From assembly GCA_016205045.1 (NCBI GenBank), contig JACQJM010000123.1, positions 1 to 8,985 of the forward strand: 8,985 nucleotides of DNA, given 5' to 3'. Below the pieces are notes generated by a model. That model searched no databases. It was not told the origin of the DNA and saw nothing but the letters and a program-made list of their open reading frames with translations. Position numbers and translations under genes: made by a program. The DNA is from Elusimicrobiota bacterium. Lineage in GTDB: Bacteria > Elusimicrobiota > Elusimicrobia > JACQJN01. Within the stretch, counting starts at the first letter, position 1; the number at the start of each line of letters is the position of its first letter. This document shows, in pieces, positions 1-7,337 of the stretch.

Positions 1-60
1 ATCTGTGGGCAGGTTGCGGTGGGTCCGCATGAATTCACCTACAAATCTTCCCCGCACCCA

Positions 61-129
61 TCCCACCACCTAGCGGGTTGCCCAAAGCAACCAATCTCAA
101 GTCCTAAAGGACTTCGCCAGGTGGTGGGA
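61..129. repeat. Palindromic element able to fold as a three-way junction
   Basis: The outer arms are TCCCACCACCT (61-71) and AGGTGGTGGGA (119-129), a perfect 11-bp inverted repeat. It continues past one A-C mismatch into GCG/CGC. Inside are two further hairpins: GGTTGC/GCAACC with a CCAAA loop, and AAGTCC/GGACTT with a TAAA loop. The whole folds as a closing stem plus two stem-loops on either strand. No T-run follows, so it is not a simple intrinsic terminator. It resembles REP-like or MITE-like intergenic palindromes, but copy number cannot be seen from one window. A structured 5' leader RNA of the downstream peptidase gene is the alternative. Confidence 0.6.
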
Positions 130-182
130 CAAATTGCTAAACTAAGCTAGATCGTAGGTCGTAGTTTATCAAGAGTTCTTGC

Positions 183-214
183 CTACTACCTGCTACCTAC
201 TACTTACTACCTAG
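183..214. repeat. Degenerate CTACTACCT tandem tract before the M20 gene
   Basis: The tract is built from variants of CTACTACCT/CTACCTACTA and runs to two bases before the Shine-Dalgarno sequence of the dipeptidase gene. An upstream near-complement, GTAGGTCGTAG (154-164), can pair with CTACTACCTGC (183-193) with one mismatch and one G-T wobble around an 18-nt loop. The transcript may therefore carry a leader hairpin about 35 nt from the start codon. A similar CTACCTAATACC string forms the 3' end of bcsG near 5776-5790 (minus strand). This could be a low-complexity repeat family of the genome rather than a regulator. Confidence 0.5.
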
Positions 215-228
215 ATAAGGAGATCAAC

Positions 229-1614
229 ATGATTCCCCATGCCATTCGGTACGCCCAGTCTCACCAAGATCTTTTTTTAGAGGACCTTAAAAAACTGGTT
301 AGAATTCCCAGCGTGAGCTTCCCCGGTTTTCCCGCTAATAAGGTGCGTGAGTCCGCCCAGGCGGTAGCGGCACTTCTCAAAGCCCGGGGATTGGAACATG
401 TTCAAATTTTAGAACTTCCGGGAGCCCACCCTTACGTTTATGGAGATTGGCTGCATGCCAAAGGCCGTCCCACATTACTTCTCTACGCCCACCATGATGT
501 CCAACCCGTGGGACGCACCAAGCTTTGGAAAAGCCCTCCCTTTGTCCCCACCGAGCGCAAAGGCCGCCTTTATGGAAGAGGCTCCGCGGATGACAAGGCC
601 GGAGTGGTCGTTCACACCAGTGCGGTCGCCTCTTATTTAAAATCGACAGGCAAGCTTCCCTTAAACATAAAGGTAATCATTGAAGGAGAAGAAGAAATCG
701 GCTCGCAACACCTGGAAAAATTCCTTTCCCGGTACGCTCCCAAACTGCAGGCAGATGTGATGGTGCTCACCGATACCAATAACTTCGACACCGGGATCCC
801 CAGCATCACCACCGCCCTGCGAGGGTTGGCTTCTCTGGATGTGGAGGTCCGCTCCGCGGACCACCCTTTGCATTCGGGCATGTGGGGAGGCCCCTTGGTG
901 GACCCGGTTCAAGCCCTGAGCAAAATCATCTCTTCTCTTTCCGACACTCGGGGTCGAATCGCCATCCCCGGGATTTACGAGGAAGTCCAGACCCTCTCTC
1001 CCCTTATTCGGAAGAGCCTCCGTTCTCTAAAATATACCGAGAAAGACTTTAAAAAACAGGCTCAGATAGAAAAGGGAGTTCATGTAATAGGAGGCTCCGA
1101 ACCTCCTTTAGAAAAAATGTGGTGGCTTCCCTCTTTGTCGGTAAACGCCATCCAAGCCAGCTCGCGAAAGGATGTGGCCAACATCATCAACGAAAGCGCC
1201 TGGTGCCACATCGGGATTCGCATTGTCCCTCACATGAGTCCCCAGAGGACTCTGCGCCTTTTGGAAAATCACATCCAACGCCGTGCCCCCTGGGGAGTGC
1301 AGGTGAGAATACACAACCGCTCCGCTAATCCGTGGTGGGTCACCAAGCCTGAAGGGTCTGCATTTCAGAGTGCTCAAAAAGCGCTGAGCAAGGGGTTTGG
1401 GAGAGAAGCGGTTTTTATAGGCTGCGGAGGGTCTATTCCTTTCGTGGGACCGTTTTCAAAAGCTTTAGGAGGGGCCCCCGCTCTCCTGATCGGGGTAGAA
1501 GACCCTTACTCCAACCCACACTCCGAGAACGAGAGCTTGCACCTAGGAGATTTTAGAAAGGCGATTTTGGGTGCTGTGCACCTGTACGGGGAATTAATTC
1601 ACTTCAAAAAATAA
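229..1614 (+). CDS. M20-family zinc dipeptidase (ArgE/DapE/carnosinase superfamily)
   Basis: The 461-residue product matches M20 dipeptidases in length and motif order. The sequence shows AHHDVQP (metal His88, catalytic Asp90), GRGSADDK (bridging Asp121), EGEEEIGS (general base Glu155, metal Glu156), TDTNN (Asp182), the lid-domain PLHSGMWGG with His215, the late GGSIPFVG loop, and NPHSENE with the last metal ligand His431. Residue roles are assigned by family knowledge. The family hydrolyses small peptides such as Xaa-His or Cys-Gly with two zinc or manganese ions, usually in the cytoplasm, and no signal peptide is present here. The start is well supported: TAAGGAG (216-222) lies 6 nt before the ATG. 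Substrate is not predictable; acyl-amino-acid or carbamate hydrolysis is possible within the superfamily. It ends 6 nt from the convergent metallopeptidase gene. Confidence 0.93.
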   Translation: MIPHAIRYAQSHQDLFLEDLKKLVRIPSVSFPGFPANKVRESAQAVAALLKARGLEHVQILELPGAHPYVYGDWLHAKGRPTLLLYAHHDVQPVGRTKLWKSPPFVPTERKGRLYGRGSADDKAGVVVHTSAVASYLKSTGKLPLNIKVIIEGEEEIGSQHLEKFLSRYAPKLQADVMVLTDTNNFDTGIPSITTALRGLASLDVEVRSADHPLHSGMWGGPLVDPVQALSKIISSLSDTRGRIAIPGIYEEVQTLSPLIRKSLRSLKYTEKDFKKQAQIEKGVHVIGGSEPPLEKMWWLPSLSVNAIQASSRKDVANIINESAWCHIGIRIVPHMSPQRTLRLLENHIQRRAPWGVQVRIHNRSANPWWVTKPEGSAFQSAQKALSKGFGREAVFIGCGGSIPFVGPFSKALGGAPALLIGVEDPYSNPHSENESLHLGDFRKAILGAVHLYGELIHFKK

Positions 1615-1620
1615 GGGGGT

Positions 1621-3798
1621 CTAAGGCTTCTTTCTGCGAATCGAATTTTCCACAATCGTTCCTCTGGCGTTCATACCGATAGCTTGTATATAGGATTCAC
1701 TATAAGAAATGAGCAAGACTCTCCCCTTCTTGCCCAACGCAACCAACTGCAACACCCCTGAACGGCTGCTGGGCAGGAGATAGTAGCCCACGCCATCACC
1801 CGATTTGAACTCTTTGACACCCAAAGTAGCCGTCGCCACATTTTTGTAGAGATCGCGGATATCGGTGATGATGTTATTCTGTTTTAATCCTCCCTCCACC
1901 ATTTGTTGGACCATCTGGGGATGAACCAAGGGTTCCTTAGACCTGTGAGTACCCACAGGAACAGGGCTTGGGTTTTGGGTGGCTTCCACCGCCTGCTCCA
2001 GGGACAAAGCGGAAGGCACATCCTCCATCATTAATCGCACCGTAAGTTCCTGAGCCACCCGGGCCACCCCTGCAGGGTCCGACAACTGTTCTACCACCCC
2101 CTCCGCAACTTCTTCCATTACTCTACTGATGGCTATCCCATGGTTAGAGGCCGCAGTCTTAAGCTCTTCCCAGTGAGGGATATTCCCGTCTTTATCTCGG
2201 GCCCTCAACACCACCTGGGCCACATATCCGGGAATGCTTGAAGGACCAGCCATGATGGCCGGAATCACCAATAAATCCGTTGAAGATTTCCCGAGCGCCG
2301 CCCCTAATTTCTTTTCCAGCAGCGTTTTAAGATCCCAGTAAAACCCAGCCAATGCCTGTCCCTGACGGTGCACCTCGTCATTGGGATTGAGTTTATACTT
2401 ATTCAAGCTGTTGCGAATAATTTTGCTCATATCCTTGAAAAAGCCCAGGCCTAACTCGGAAATATTCGTAAGCGCATTGGCCAGGATATCTCCATATCCC
2501 TCGCTCAACCCCCCGTCTTCTATCCCCCCATTGACGTCATCCACTCCATGTCCGGCCTCATGCGCCACCACATCTCTTTGAGAGGAATTATTACATTCGC
2601 CACTGGAGCTGTAGAAATTGATGCTATTGTTGACAAAATGAGCGTTACAAGTCCGGCGCAAATTGGTGTTGATCCTCATATTCTTAGGCAGGGCCTCTTC
2701 AGGAACTCCCAAAGCTCTTAATAACCTAAAAACCAATGGGTAGTTATGCATAGCCGTGGCCTGGGCCGTGGGATTTTCCTGTTGGCCCGCGGCATTAAAC
2801 ATCAACTTCAAAGTCTGTCCCTCTTGAGCGGTGTCGGCCACATTGATGCTGGCTCCTTCCGTATCGCGGACGTAACCTAGAGGGCCCACCAACCCGACTT
2901 CCACGGGCACGGGGGGAGCCACATTCAATGTAAACTTCCCTTCCGCATCGGTAACACCCTCCCTTTTCCCTCTCACTTTCACATCTAAATCCTGCATGAC
3001 CGCCTCGGCGATGATTAGTTTCCTTTTCTCATAGTCGAGAGTGGTCACCCTCCCCTTGGCTTCTCCTGATACTGTAGCACCGGCAGTTTCTGCAGACTCA
3101 GAACTAAAATAGTGGGCACCATCCCATCCAAACGTTTCCCCTGTGTTGAGATCCACCGCCACCACATAGCTGCTATTCTCAAATAGGTACTCGCTGACGG
3201 TCCGCCATGTTCCCCCCACGTATCGAACCACCGTCTTAGAGGGAGCGGCTAAGGGAGTCAAGGGGGGCAGTCCAGGATCTATCTGCTGCAATTTTTGGTA
3301 GGCCAGCTGCAGCGCTTTATCCGACTGTATCTGAACTTGCTGGGGATTTGCAGTAAGCCTGGGATCCAAATCGCCACCCACATGCACTACCCTAGCGGTT
3401 CCATCCACCACCTGAATCGCCATCTTAAGTCCTCGCTTATAGATGGGCGTATCTCCCTTGATCTGAGTCATGTTGACGTAGATAAAATCGGACATCCCTC
3501 CCTTTCCCTCAGCGCGGCGAGTATAGAGAGGAGCAAAATCCTCCGGACGAAGGCCGCCTAACTCCGCAGTATTTTGTTGCACCCACTTCAGGCAAGCCTG
3601 CTCAATGGCATGGTGCTCCAAAGTTTGGACAGGAAGGGTAAAAGAAACAAAACGGTCCAAGCGGATTAATGGGGAGGGGGTGACGGGGGCAGGGAAATTA
3701 AGAGGGCCGGCGGGACGAACAAAGGCAAAAGAAGGCTGTCCCAACAGGGTGGTCCAGGCTATCGCAACCGATAAAATCTTTCTCAGGCTTAATTTCAT
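1621..3798 (-). CDS. Secreted zinc metallopeptidase, fungalysin/thermolysin-like (M36/M4)
   Basis: The product is 725 residues from the chosen start; numbering below counts from a GTG two codons upstream. A signal peptide (MKLSLRK, hydrophobic core, cleavage near SFA-F at 27/28) is followed by a region like the FTP/PepSY propeptides (about 50-230, ending in the VVAVDLNTGETFGW type strand). Next is a carboxypeptidase-regulatory-like beta domain (about 270-337, with TDAEGKFTL). The catalytic part has VVAHEAGH (zinc His415/His419, base Glu416), GGLSEGYGDI (third ligand Glu435, Asp439) and VHRQGQALAGFYWDL (His479), which aligns with the VH..G..WA..LWD motif of M36. It should be made as a zymogen, secreted, and digest protein outside the cell. 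Only 15 residues separate the second His from Glu435, shorter than in thermolysin. A C-terminal region (about 575-727) is not recognised. Cys386 and Cys404 could form a disulfide. Confidence 0.85.
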   Translation of the reverse strand: MKLSLRKILSVAIAWTTLLGQPSFAFVRPAGPLNFPAPVTPSPLIRLDRFVSFTLPVQTLEHHAIEQACLKWVQQNTAELGGLRPEDFAPLYTRRAEGKGGMSDFIYVNMTQIKGDTPIYKRGLKMAIQVVDGTARVVHVGGDLDPRLTANPQQVQIQSDKALQLAYQKLQQIDPGLPPLTPLAAPSKTVVRYVGGTWRTVSEYLFENSSYVVAVDLNTGETFGWDGAHYFSSESAETAGATVSGEAKGRVTTLDYEKRKLIIAEAVMQDLDVKVRGKREGVTDAEGKFTLNVAPPVPVEVGLVGPLGYVRDTEGASINVADTAQEGQTLKLMFNAAGQQENPTAQATAMHNYPLVFRLLRALGVPEEALPKNMRINTNLRRTCNAHFVNNSINFYSSSGECNNSSQRDVVAHEAGHGVDDVNGGIEDGGLSEGYGDILANALTNISELGLGFFKDMSKIIRNSLNKYKLNPNDEVHRQGQALAGFYWDLKTLLEKKLGAALGKSSTDLLVIPAIMAGPSSIPGYVAQVVLRARDKDGNIPHWEELKTAASNHGIAISRVMEEVAEGVVEQLSDPAGVARVAQELTVRLMMEDVPSALSLEQAVEATQNPSPVPVGTHRSKEPLVHPQMVQQMVEGGLKQNNIITDIRDLYKNVATATLGVKEFKSGDGVGYYLLPSSRSGVLQLVALGKKGRVLLISYSESYIQAIGMNARGTIVENSIRRKKP

Positions 3799-3804
3799 GT
3801 TCAC

Positions 3805-3810
3805 TCTCCT
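3805..3810 (-). promoter_or_regulatory. Shine-Dalgarno fixing the metallopeptidase start at 3798
   Basis: On the minus strand AGGAGA is followed by GTGAAC and then ATG. It touches the GTG at 3804, so it cannot serve that codon, but stands 6 nt before the ATG at 3798. The product should therefore begin MKLSLRK. Confidence 0.75.
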
Positions 3811-3934
3811 AGTTTTTTAGATCTTGAGGCTGTGTGTAGAAATGTATCAAAGCAGCATGAAAAGCAAATGAACCAAAAGCCCTATTAAAGAAAAGATATA
3901 AGGCCTATCTACTTTTTCCCTTTAGACCTAATTT

Positions 3935-3965
3935 TTGACGGAGTCACTCCAAAAAGTATTAGAAT
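3935..3965 (+). promoter_or_regulatory. Possible promoter with palindromic spacer for the GH10 gene
   Basis: TTGACG (3935-3940) resembles a -35 box. Downstream are TATTAG at 16-nt spacing (3957-3962) and TAGAAT at 19-nt spacing (3960-3965) as -10 candidates. An 11-bp palindrome, GGAGTCACTCC (3940-3950), sits between them and could bind a dimeric repressor. If this promoter is real, transcription would begin just inside the annotated start, favouring the ATG at 3988. A second candidate -10, TATAAG at 3897-3902, lacks a good -35. The evidence is weak. Confidence 0.3.
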
Positions 3966-5766
3966 GAGCGAGTCTCTCTCAGTGGAAATGCTCAGCACTA
4001 TTGTCCTTTGGCTATTTTTATTCTCACCTCCTGCCCCAGGGGCGCCAACACCCCCTCCCTCGTCCCTTCAAGGTTTTAAGGTTCTTCCCCAGGATTCTCT
4101 CAAATCCTTTCGGTTGATGTCCCACAAACAAGACGCCCATTTGGAAATTATCCGTGTCCAGGGCCAGCCTTTTCAAAAAGTTTTTCGCGTAAAGACGCAT
4201 AAGAAACCTGCAAAAATTTACCATATTCAGTTAAACGCAAAGATTCCCGCCTCCATAGAAAAGGAAGATCTTCTTTTTCTCACATTCTATGTGCGGGGAT
4301 CCAGAAAAGAAAGAACCAGTCCCGAGATGGAATTTGTATTTGAACGCGCAGGGGGAAGCTACAAAAAATCCATTCGCTTTCCTTGCCCGGTAAGTTCCTC
4401 ATGGGAAAAAATGGAAATACCCTTTCTGGCCGCAGAGCGATATAACGCGGGAGAAGCTCAAATTAATTTTCGGCTAGGATTTGATCCCCAAACGGTCGAG
4501 ATAGGAGGAATCGATCTAATCAATTACAAAAAATCAGCAGCCCTAAACGAGTTGCCGATGACGCGCCTGACATATCTCGGGAGAGAAGAGCAGGCGACCT
4601 GGAGACAACAAGCCCTTAAAAGAATAGATTCCATCCGAAAAAGCACCCTGCACGTGCTCGTAGAACATCCAGACGGCAAAACAATATCCGGAGCCCAGGT
4701 TCATGTGAAGATGCTTAGGCACGCTTTTGGTTTTGGGTCCGCCCTCAATGGACGATTCTTTCTTTCTTCTCATGAGTCCTCCAATGGAAAAATGTACCGG
4801 CAAATTTTTCTGGAGCTTTTTAATAAAGCAGTCCTGGAAAATTCCATGAAATGGACATTTTGGAAAAAAGGAGGAAAAGAACAAGCGCTCCAAGCGGTGC
4901 AGTGGCTTCGGGAACATGACATACCTGTTCGGGGGCACACCCTTTTATGGCCGGCATGGAACCACCTCCCGGAAAGCCTGCTGCCTTTTAAAAACAATCC
5001 CGCTGCTTTGCGCCAACAGATCCGGGAACATGTGGTGGAATTGGTCAGCACCTTTCGAGGTCAACTGGTGGAATGGGACGTCCTCAACGAATTATATGCC
5101 AACCATGACCTGACGGATATTTTAGGATTGCGAAGCATTGTGGAGTGGTTTCACTTAGCCCGACAGACCGACCCCACGGCACAGTTCTACATCAACGATT
5201 ATGGGGTTCTGAATGATACCGTGGACTCAAGGCATCTTGGGCAATATAAAAAAACTATCCAGTACCTACTAGATCATCAGGCCCCCCTAGACGGAATCGG
5301 GGTTCAAGGACACTTCGATTGGGAACTGACGCCTCCGCAACAACTCCTGCAAAACCTTAAACCTTTCGTTGCTTTCGGTAAACCCATAGAAATAACGGAG
5401 TTTGATGTGGATATTACGGACGAAGGCTTACAAGCAGATTACCTGCGCGATTTTATGACGGCCATGTTCAGCCATCCCGCCGTCCATGGAATCATGTTGT
5501 GGGGATTCTGGGAAGGTGTGCATTCCAGTCCCCGCGCGGCTCTTTTCCGAAGAGATTGGACTCTCAGGCCTTGCGGAAAAACATGGATCGATCTGGTGTT
5601 TAATCGGTGGTGGACGGATGAGCGAGGCGCAACTAATGAGGAAGGACGATTCGTGACCCGCGGTTTTTTAGGAAATTATGAACTAGAAATCACCTACCAG
5701 GGAGAAACAAAAAGAATTTTCACGAGTTTGCCCAAAGAAGGCCGGGAAATAAAAGTTGTTTTCTAA
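3964..5766 (+). CDS. Secreted GH10 endo-1,4-beta-xylanase with plant-type accessory modules
   Basis: Conserved GH10 motifs appear in order: FGFGSALNG (255-263), ENSMKW (292-297), RGHTLLWPAW (323-332), EWDVLNE with acid/base Glu376, INDYG (411-415), DGIGVQGHFDW (443-453), EITEFDV with nucleophile Glu479, and IMLWGFWE (510-517). The enzyme cleaves internal beta-1,4 links of xylan by a retaining mechanism. Residues about 40-190 look like a beta-sandwich of CBM4/9 type. The link RKSTLHVLVEHPDG..ISGAQVHVKM and the C-terminal TNEEGRF..RGFLGNYELEI module (about 555-600) resemble plant-type GH10 proteins. The N-terminus has a hydrophobic stretch (MLSTIVLWLFLFSPPAPGA) typical of export, but without the usual basic residues. 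Neither the ATG at 3964 nor the one at 3988 (residue 9) has a strong ribosome site, so the start is uncertain. The stop lies 6 nt from that of bcsG, on the opposite strand. No lipobox was seen. Confidence 0.93.
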   Translation: MSESLSVEMLSTIVLWLFLFSPPAPGAPTPPPSSLQGFKVLPQDSLKSFRLMSHKQDAHLEIIRVQGQPFQKVFRVKTHKKPAKIYHIQLNAKIPASIEKEDLLFLTFYVRGSRKERTSPEMEFVFERAGGSYKKSIRFPCPVSSSWEKMEIPFLAAERYNAGEAQINFRLGFDPQTVEIGGIDLINYKKSAALNELPMTRLTYLGREEQATWRQQALKRIDSIRKSTLHVLVEHPDGKTISGAQVHVKMLRHAFGFGSALNGRFFLSSHESSNGKMYRQIFLELFNKAVLENSMKWTFWKKGGKEQALQAVQWLREHDIPVRGHTLLWPAWNHLPESLLPFKNNPAALRQQIREHVVELVSTFRGQLVEWDVLNELYANHDLTDILGLRSIVEWFHLARQTDPTAQFYINDYGVLNDTVDSRHLGQYKKTIQYLLDHQAPLDGIGVQGHFDWELTPPQQLLQNLKPFVAFGKPIEITEFDVDITDEGLQADYLRDFMTAMFSHPAVHGIMLWGFWEGVHSSPRAALFRRDWTLRPCGKTWIDLVFNRWWTDERGATNEEGRFVTRGFLGNYELEITYQGETKRIFTSLPKEGREIKVVF

Positions 5767-5772
5767 TTAGCC

Positions 5773-7275
5773 TTAGGTATTAGGTAGTTTAATCCATTTC
5801 TTCTGCTTTCCCCTATAAAAAAACCCATTCCTGCTCTTAAGAACACACGCATGCTGATTTTCCGCCATAAAACCAGTTTCAGGGATCGTGAAAAATGCAT
5901 TTTCAGCCCCTCTCTCGGCGAAAGAAGAGATTTTAAGAAAGGAAGCGAGCAAATGAGCAATGGCCAAATAACTCACCGGTTTATCGATCGTCTTTGGTTT
6001 CTGCGCCAAATGAACGTACCCTTTTCCGATGAATTTGATACCCACCGGAACCGTGGTGATCTGCGGCAAAGGAATCTCTCTTAATCCCGCGGTTTGAATT
6101 TTAGTTCCCTGCAACGCGGCCCCATGTTCTGGAACAAATACCACCACCACATTTCTGTTTGAAGAACTCAATAAATCAAAAAACCTTTCCAGATCCCGGA
6201 AAAGAGATTGAGCAAATTCCTTATACATTACGCTCCTCGGTTTGGGAACTCCTTTTTCCTGGGAAGCCCGCCGAGCTCCATCGTGGAGGGTGATGGAATT
6301 GTAATAGACCACAGCTCTTTTAGATCCATGGCTCTGGCGAAGCTCCCACCATCTCTTTAAGATCGCGTAATTATTGTAAATAGGAGAATTGTCGAAATTA
6401 TATTCCTCTGCGGGAAGTCCCTCCACTTCCATCATAGGATCCGCTTTTCCCTGAGCTACCACCCCCTTGGCCATTTCACTGTATTTCCCATCGTGGTTGA
6501 AAACCGTATAGGTACGGTAACCCGCCCCGCGCAGATTTTCCATCATATAACACTCCCGGGAAACATCGGTATAAAGCCTATCGTGGGAGGATTGGCCGCA
6601 GTTGGCACGTAAGAGGTGGTAGGCCGCCGGATTGCTGTAACCGGTTACGGTGTTGAACTGTGTAAGCAAATAGTCGAATTGTGAAAAGAAAGAGTCGTTC
6701 TGAAGACCTACGGCCTTCAAATCATCCCAAGAAAGAGAACAGACGTGCAGCAACACAATATCGAAATCAGGAGAGGCTGGCAGGGCAGAAAAATGAACGA
6801 CCCTTTTAGATTCCAAGCGAAAAAATTGATCCAACGCACTATTGAGATTTGGAGAGCTCCCGTAAAGCGGGGTCATGAAAAGAAAAACTAAAACAAAGGG
6901 AGTGAGTCGAACCCTCTTGCGATAAGCCAGACAACAAAGAACCCCCAAACCTATTAGAAGAAGCAGTTCAAGAGGATTCAAGGCCTGGCGAAGAAATTCC
7001 ACCATATATTCCTTGGAGGGACGCTGAGCAGGATCTGTGAGGAACTGGAACACAAAACGAAAAGGAGGCAGCCAAGATTCATACCACAGCAAAGAAATAG
7101 CCACAAAAATACTCAAAATAAATTGAATTTTTTTCGGCAATTTTCTGAAAAATCCCATGGCGCTAAAAATAAGAAGGAAAATAATCAAAACCAGATTGGC
7201 CCCAAAATGGATATGTATGTGTTCTCGAAAGTGCAGGTAGAATTTGGCGAGGAAATAGAAATTCCAGTACAGCAT
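5773..7275 (-). CDS. bcsG: BcsG: cellulose phosphoethanolamine transferase, compact form
   Basis: The 500-residue protein has four or five N-terminal membrane segments (about 24-43, 49-66, 98-117, 122-139, plus the opening YWNFYFLAKF stretch typical of BcsG). A periplasmic alkaline-phosphatase-like domain follows. Signature strings are LLHVCSLSWDDL (Cys179), TGYSNPAAYHLLRANCGQ (nucleophile Ser214, Cys225), ECY (Cys242, probable disulfide with Cys225), TLHDGARR (His331), VPEHGAAL (Glu383, His384) and GLREIPLPQITTVPVGIKF (Arg399). By family knowledge the enzyme moves phosphoethanolamine from phosphatidylethanolamine onto nascent cellulose with a zinc-bound Ser nucleophile. It is shorter than the E. 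coli protein (559 residues as I recall), mainly lacking the low-complexity linker before the catalytic domain. The start is forced by an in-frame TAA two codons upstream; the ribosome site is weak. No other bcs gene lies in the window. A generic EptA-type or sulfatase label fits less well than BcsG. Confidence 0.92.
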   Translation of the reverse strand: MLYWNFYFLAKFYLHFREHIHIHFGANLVLIIFLLIFSAMGFFRKLPKKIQFILSIFVAISLLWYESWLPPFRFVFQFLTDPAQRPSKEYMVEFLRQALNPLELLLLIGLGVLCCLAYRKRVRLTPFVLVFLFMTPLYGSSPNLNSALDQFFRLESKRVVHFSALPASPDFDIVLLHVCSLSWDDLKAVGLQNDSFFSQFDYLLTQFNTVTGYSNPAAYHLLRANCGQSSHDRLYTDVSRECYMMENLRGAGYRTYTVFNHDGKYSEMAKGVVAQGKADPMMEVEGLPAEEYNFDNSPIYNNYAILKRWWELRQSHGSKRAVVYYNSITLHDGARRASQEKGVPKPRSVMYKEFAQSLFRDLERFFDLLSSSNRNVVVVFVPEHGAALQGTKIQTAGLREIPLPQITTVPVGIKFIGKGYVHLAQKPKTIDKPVSYLAIAHLLASFLKISSFAERGAENAFFTIPETGFMAENQHACVLKSRNGFFYRGKQKKWIKLPNT

Positions 7276-7284
7276 GTTTCTTTA

Positions 7285-7303
7285 GGGGACAAATATGTCT
7301 CCC
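7285..7303 (-). other. Small hairpin in the bcsG leader
   Basis: On the minus strand GGG(A)GACA pairs with TGTCCCC around a TATT loop, 9 nt before the bcsG ATG. It occupies part of the space where a ribosome site is expected and could restrain initiation. No T-run follows, so it does not look like a terminator of the upstream gene. Confidence 0.35.
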
Positions 7304-7337
7304 TTAGAATAATAGATAATAATTAACCGGATAGGGA

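Noticed and set aside
61..129. Integron attC site
   Set aside because: The palindrome lacks the RYYYAAC and GTTRRRY core sites at its ends, and no integrase or cassette structure is present.
1..150. Open frame from the window edge to the TAG at 148-150, possibly the end of a truncated gene
   Set aside because: The 49-codon translation is low-complexity in character, runs through the palindromic element and shows no recognisable domain.
3799..3804. GTG start of the metallopeptidase at 3804
   Set aside because: The AGGAGA ribosome site directly touches this codon; the ATG at 3798 has the correct 6-nt spacing.
4543..4938. 131-codon open frame antisense to the xylanase
   Set aside because: It lies entirely opposite conserved GH10 coding sequence and its translation shows no family features.
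5773..7275. Generic sulfatase or lipid A phosphoethanolamine transferase (EptA)
   Set aside because: The CSLSW, LLRANCGQ, LHDG and PEHGAAL/GLREIP strings are specific to BcsG, and the sulfatase formylglycine motif is absent.
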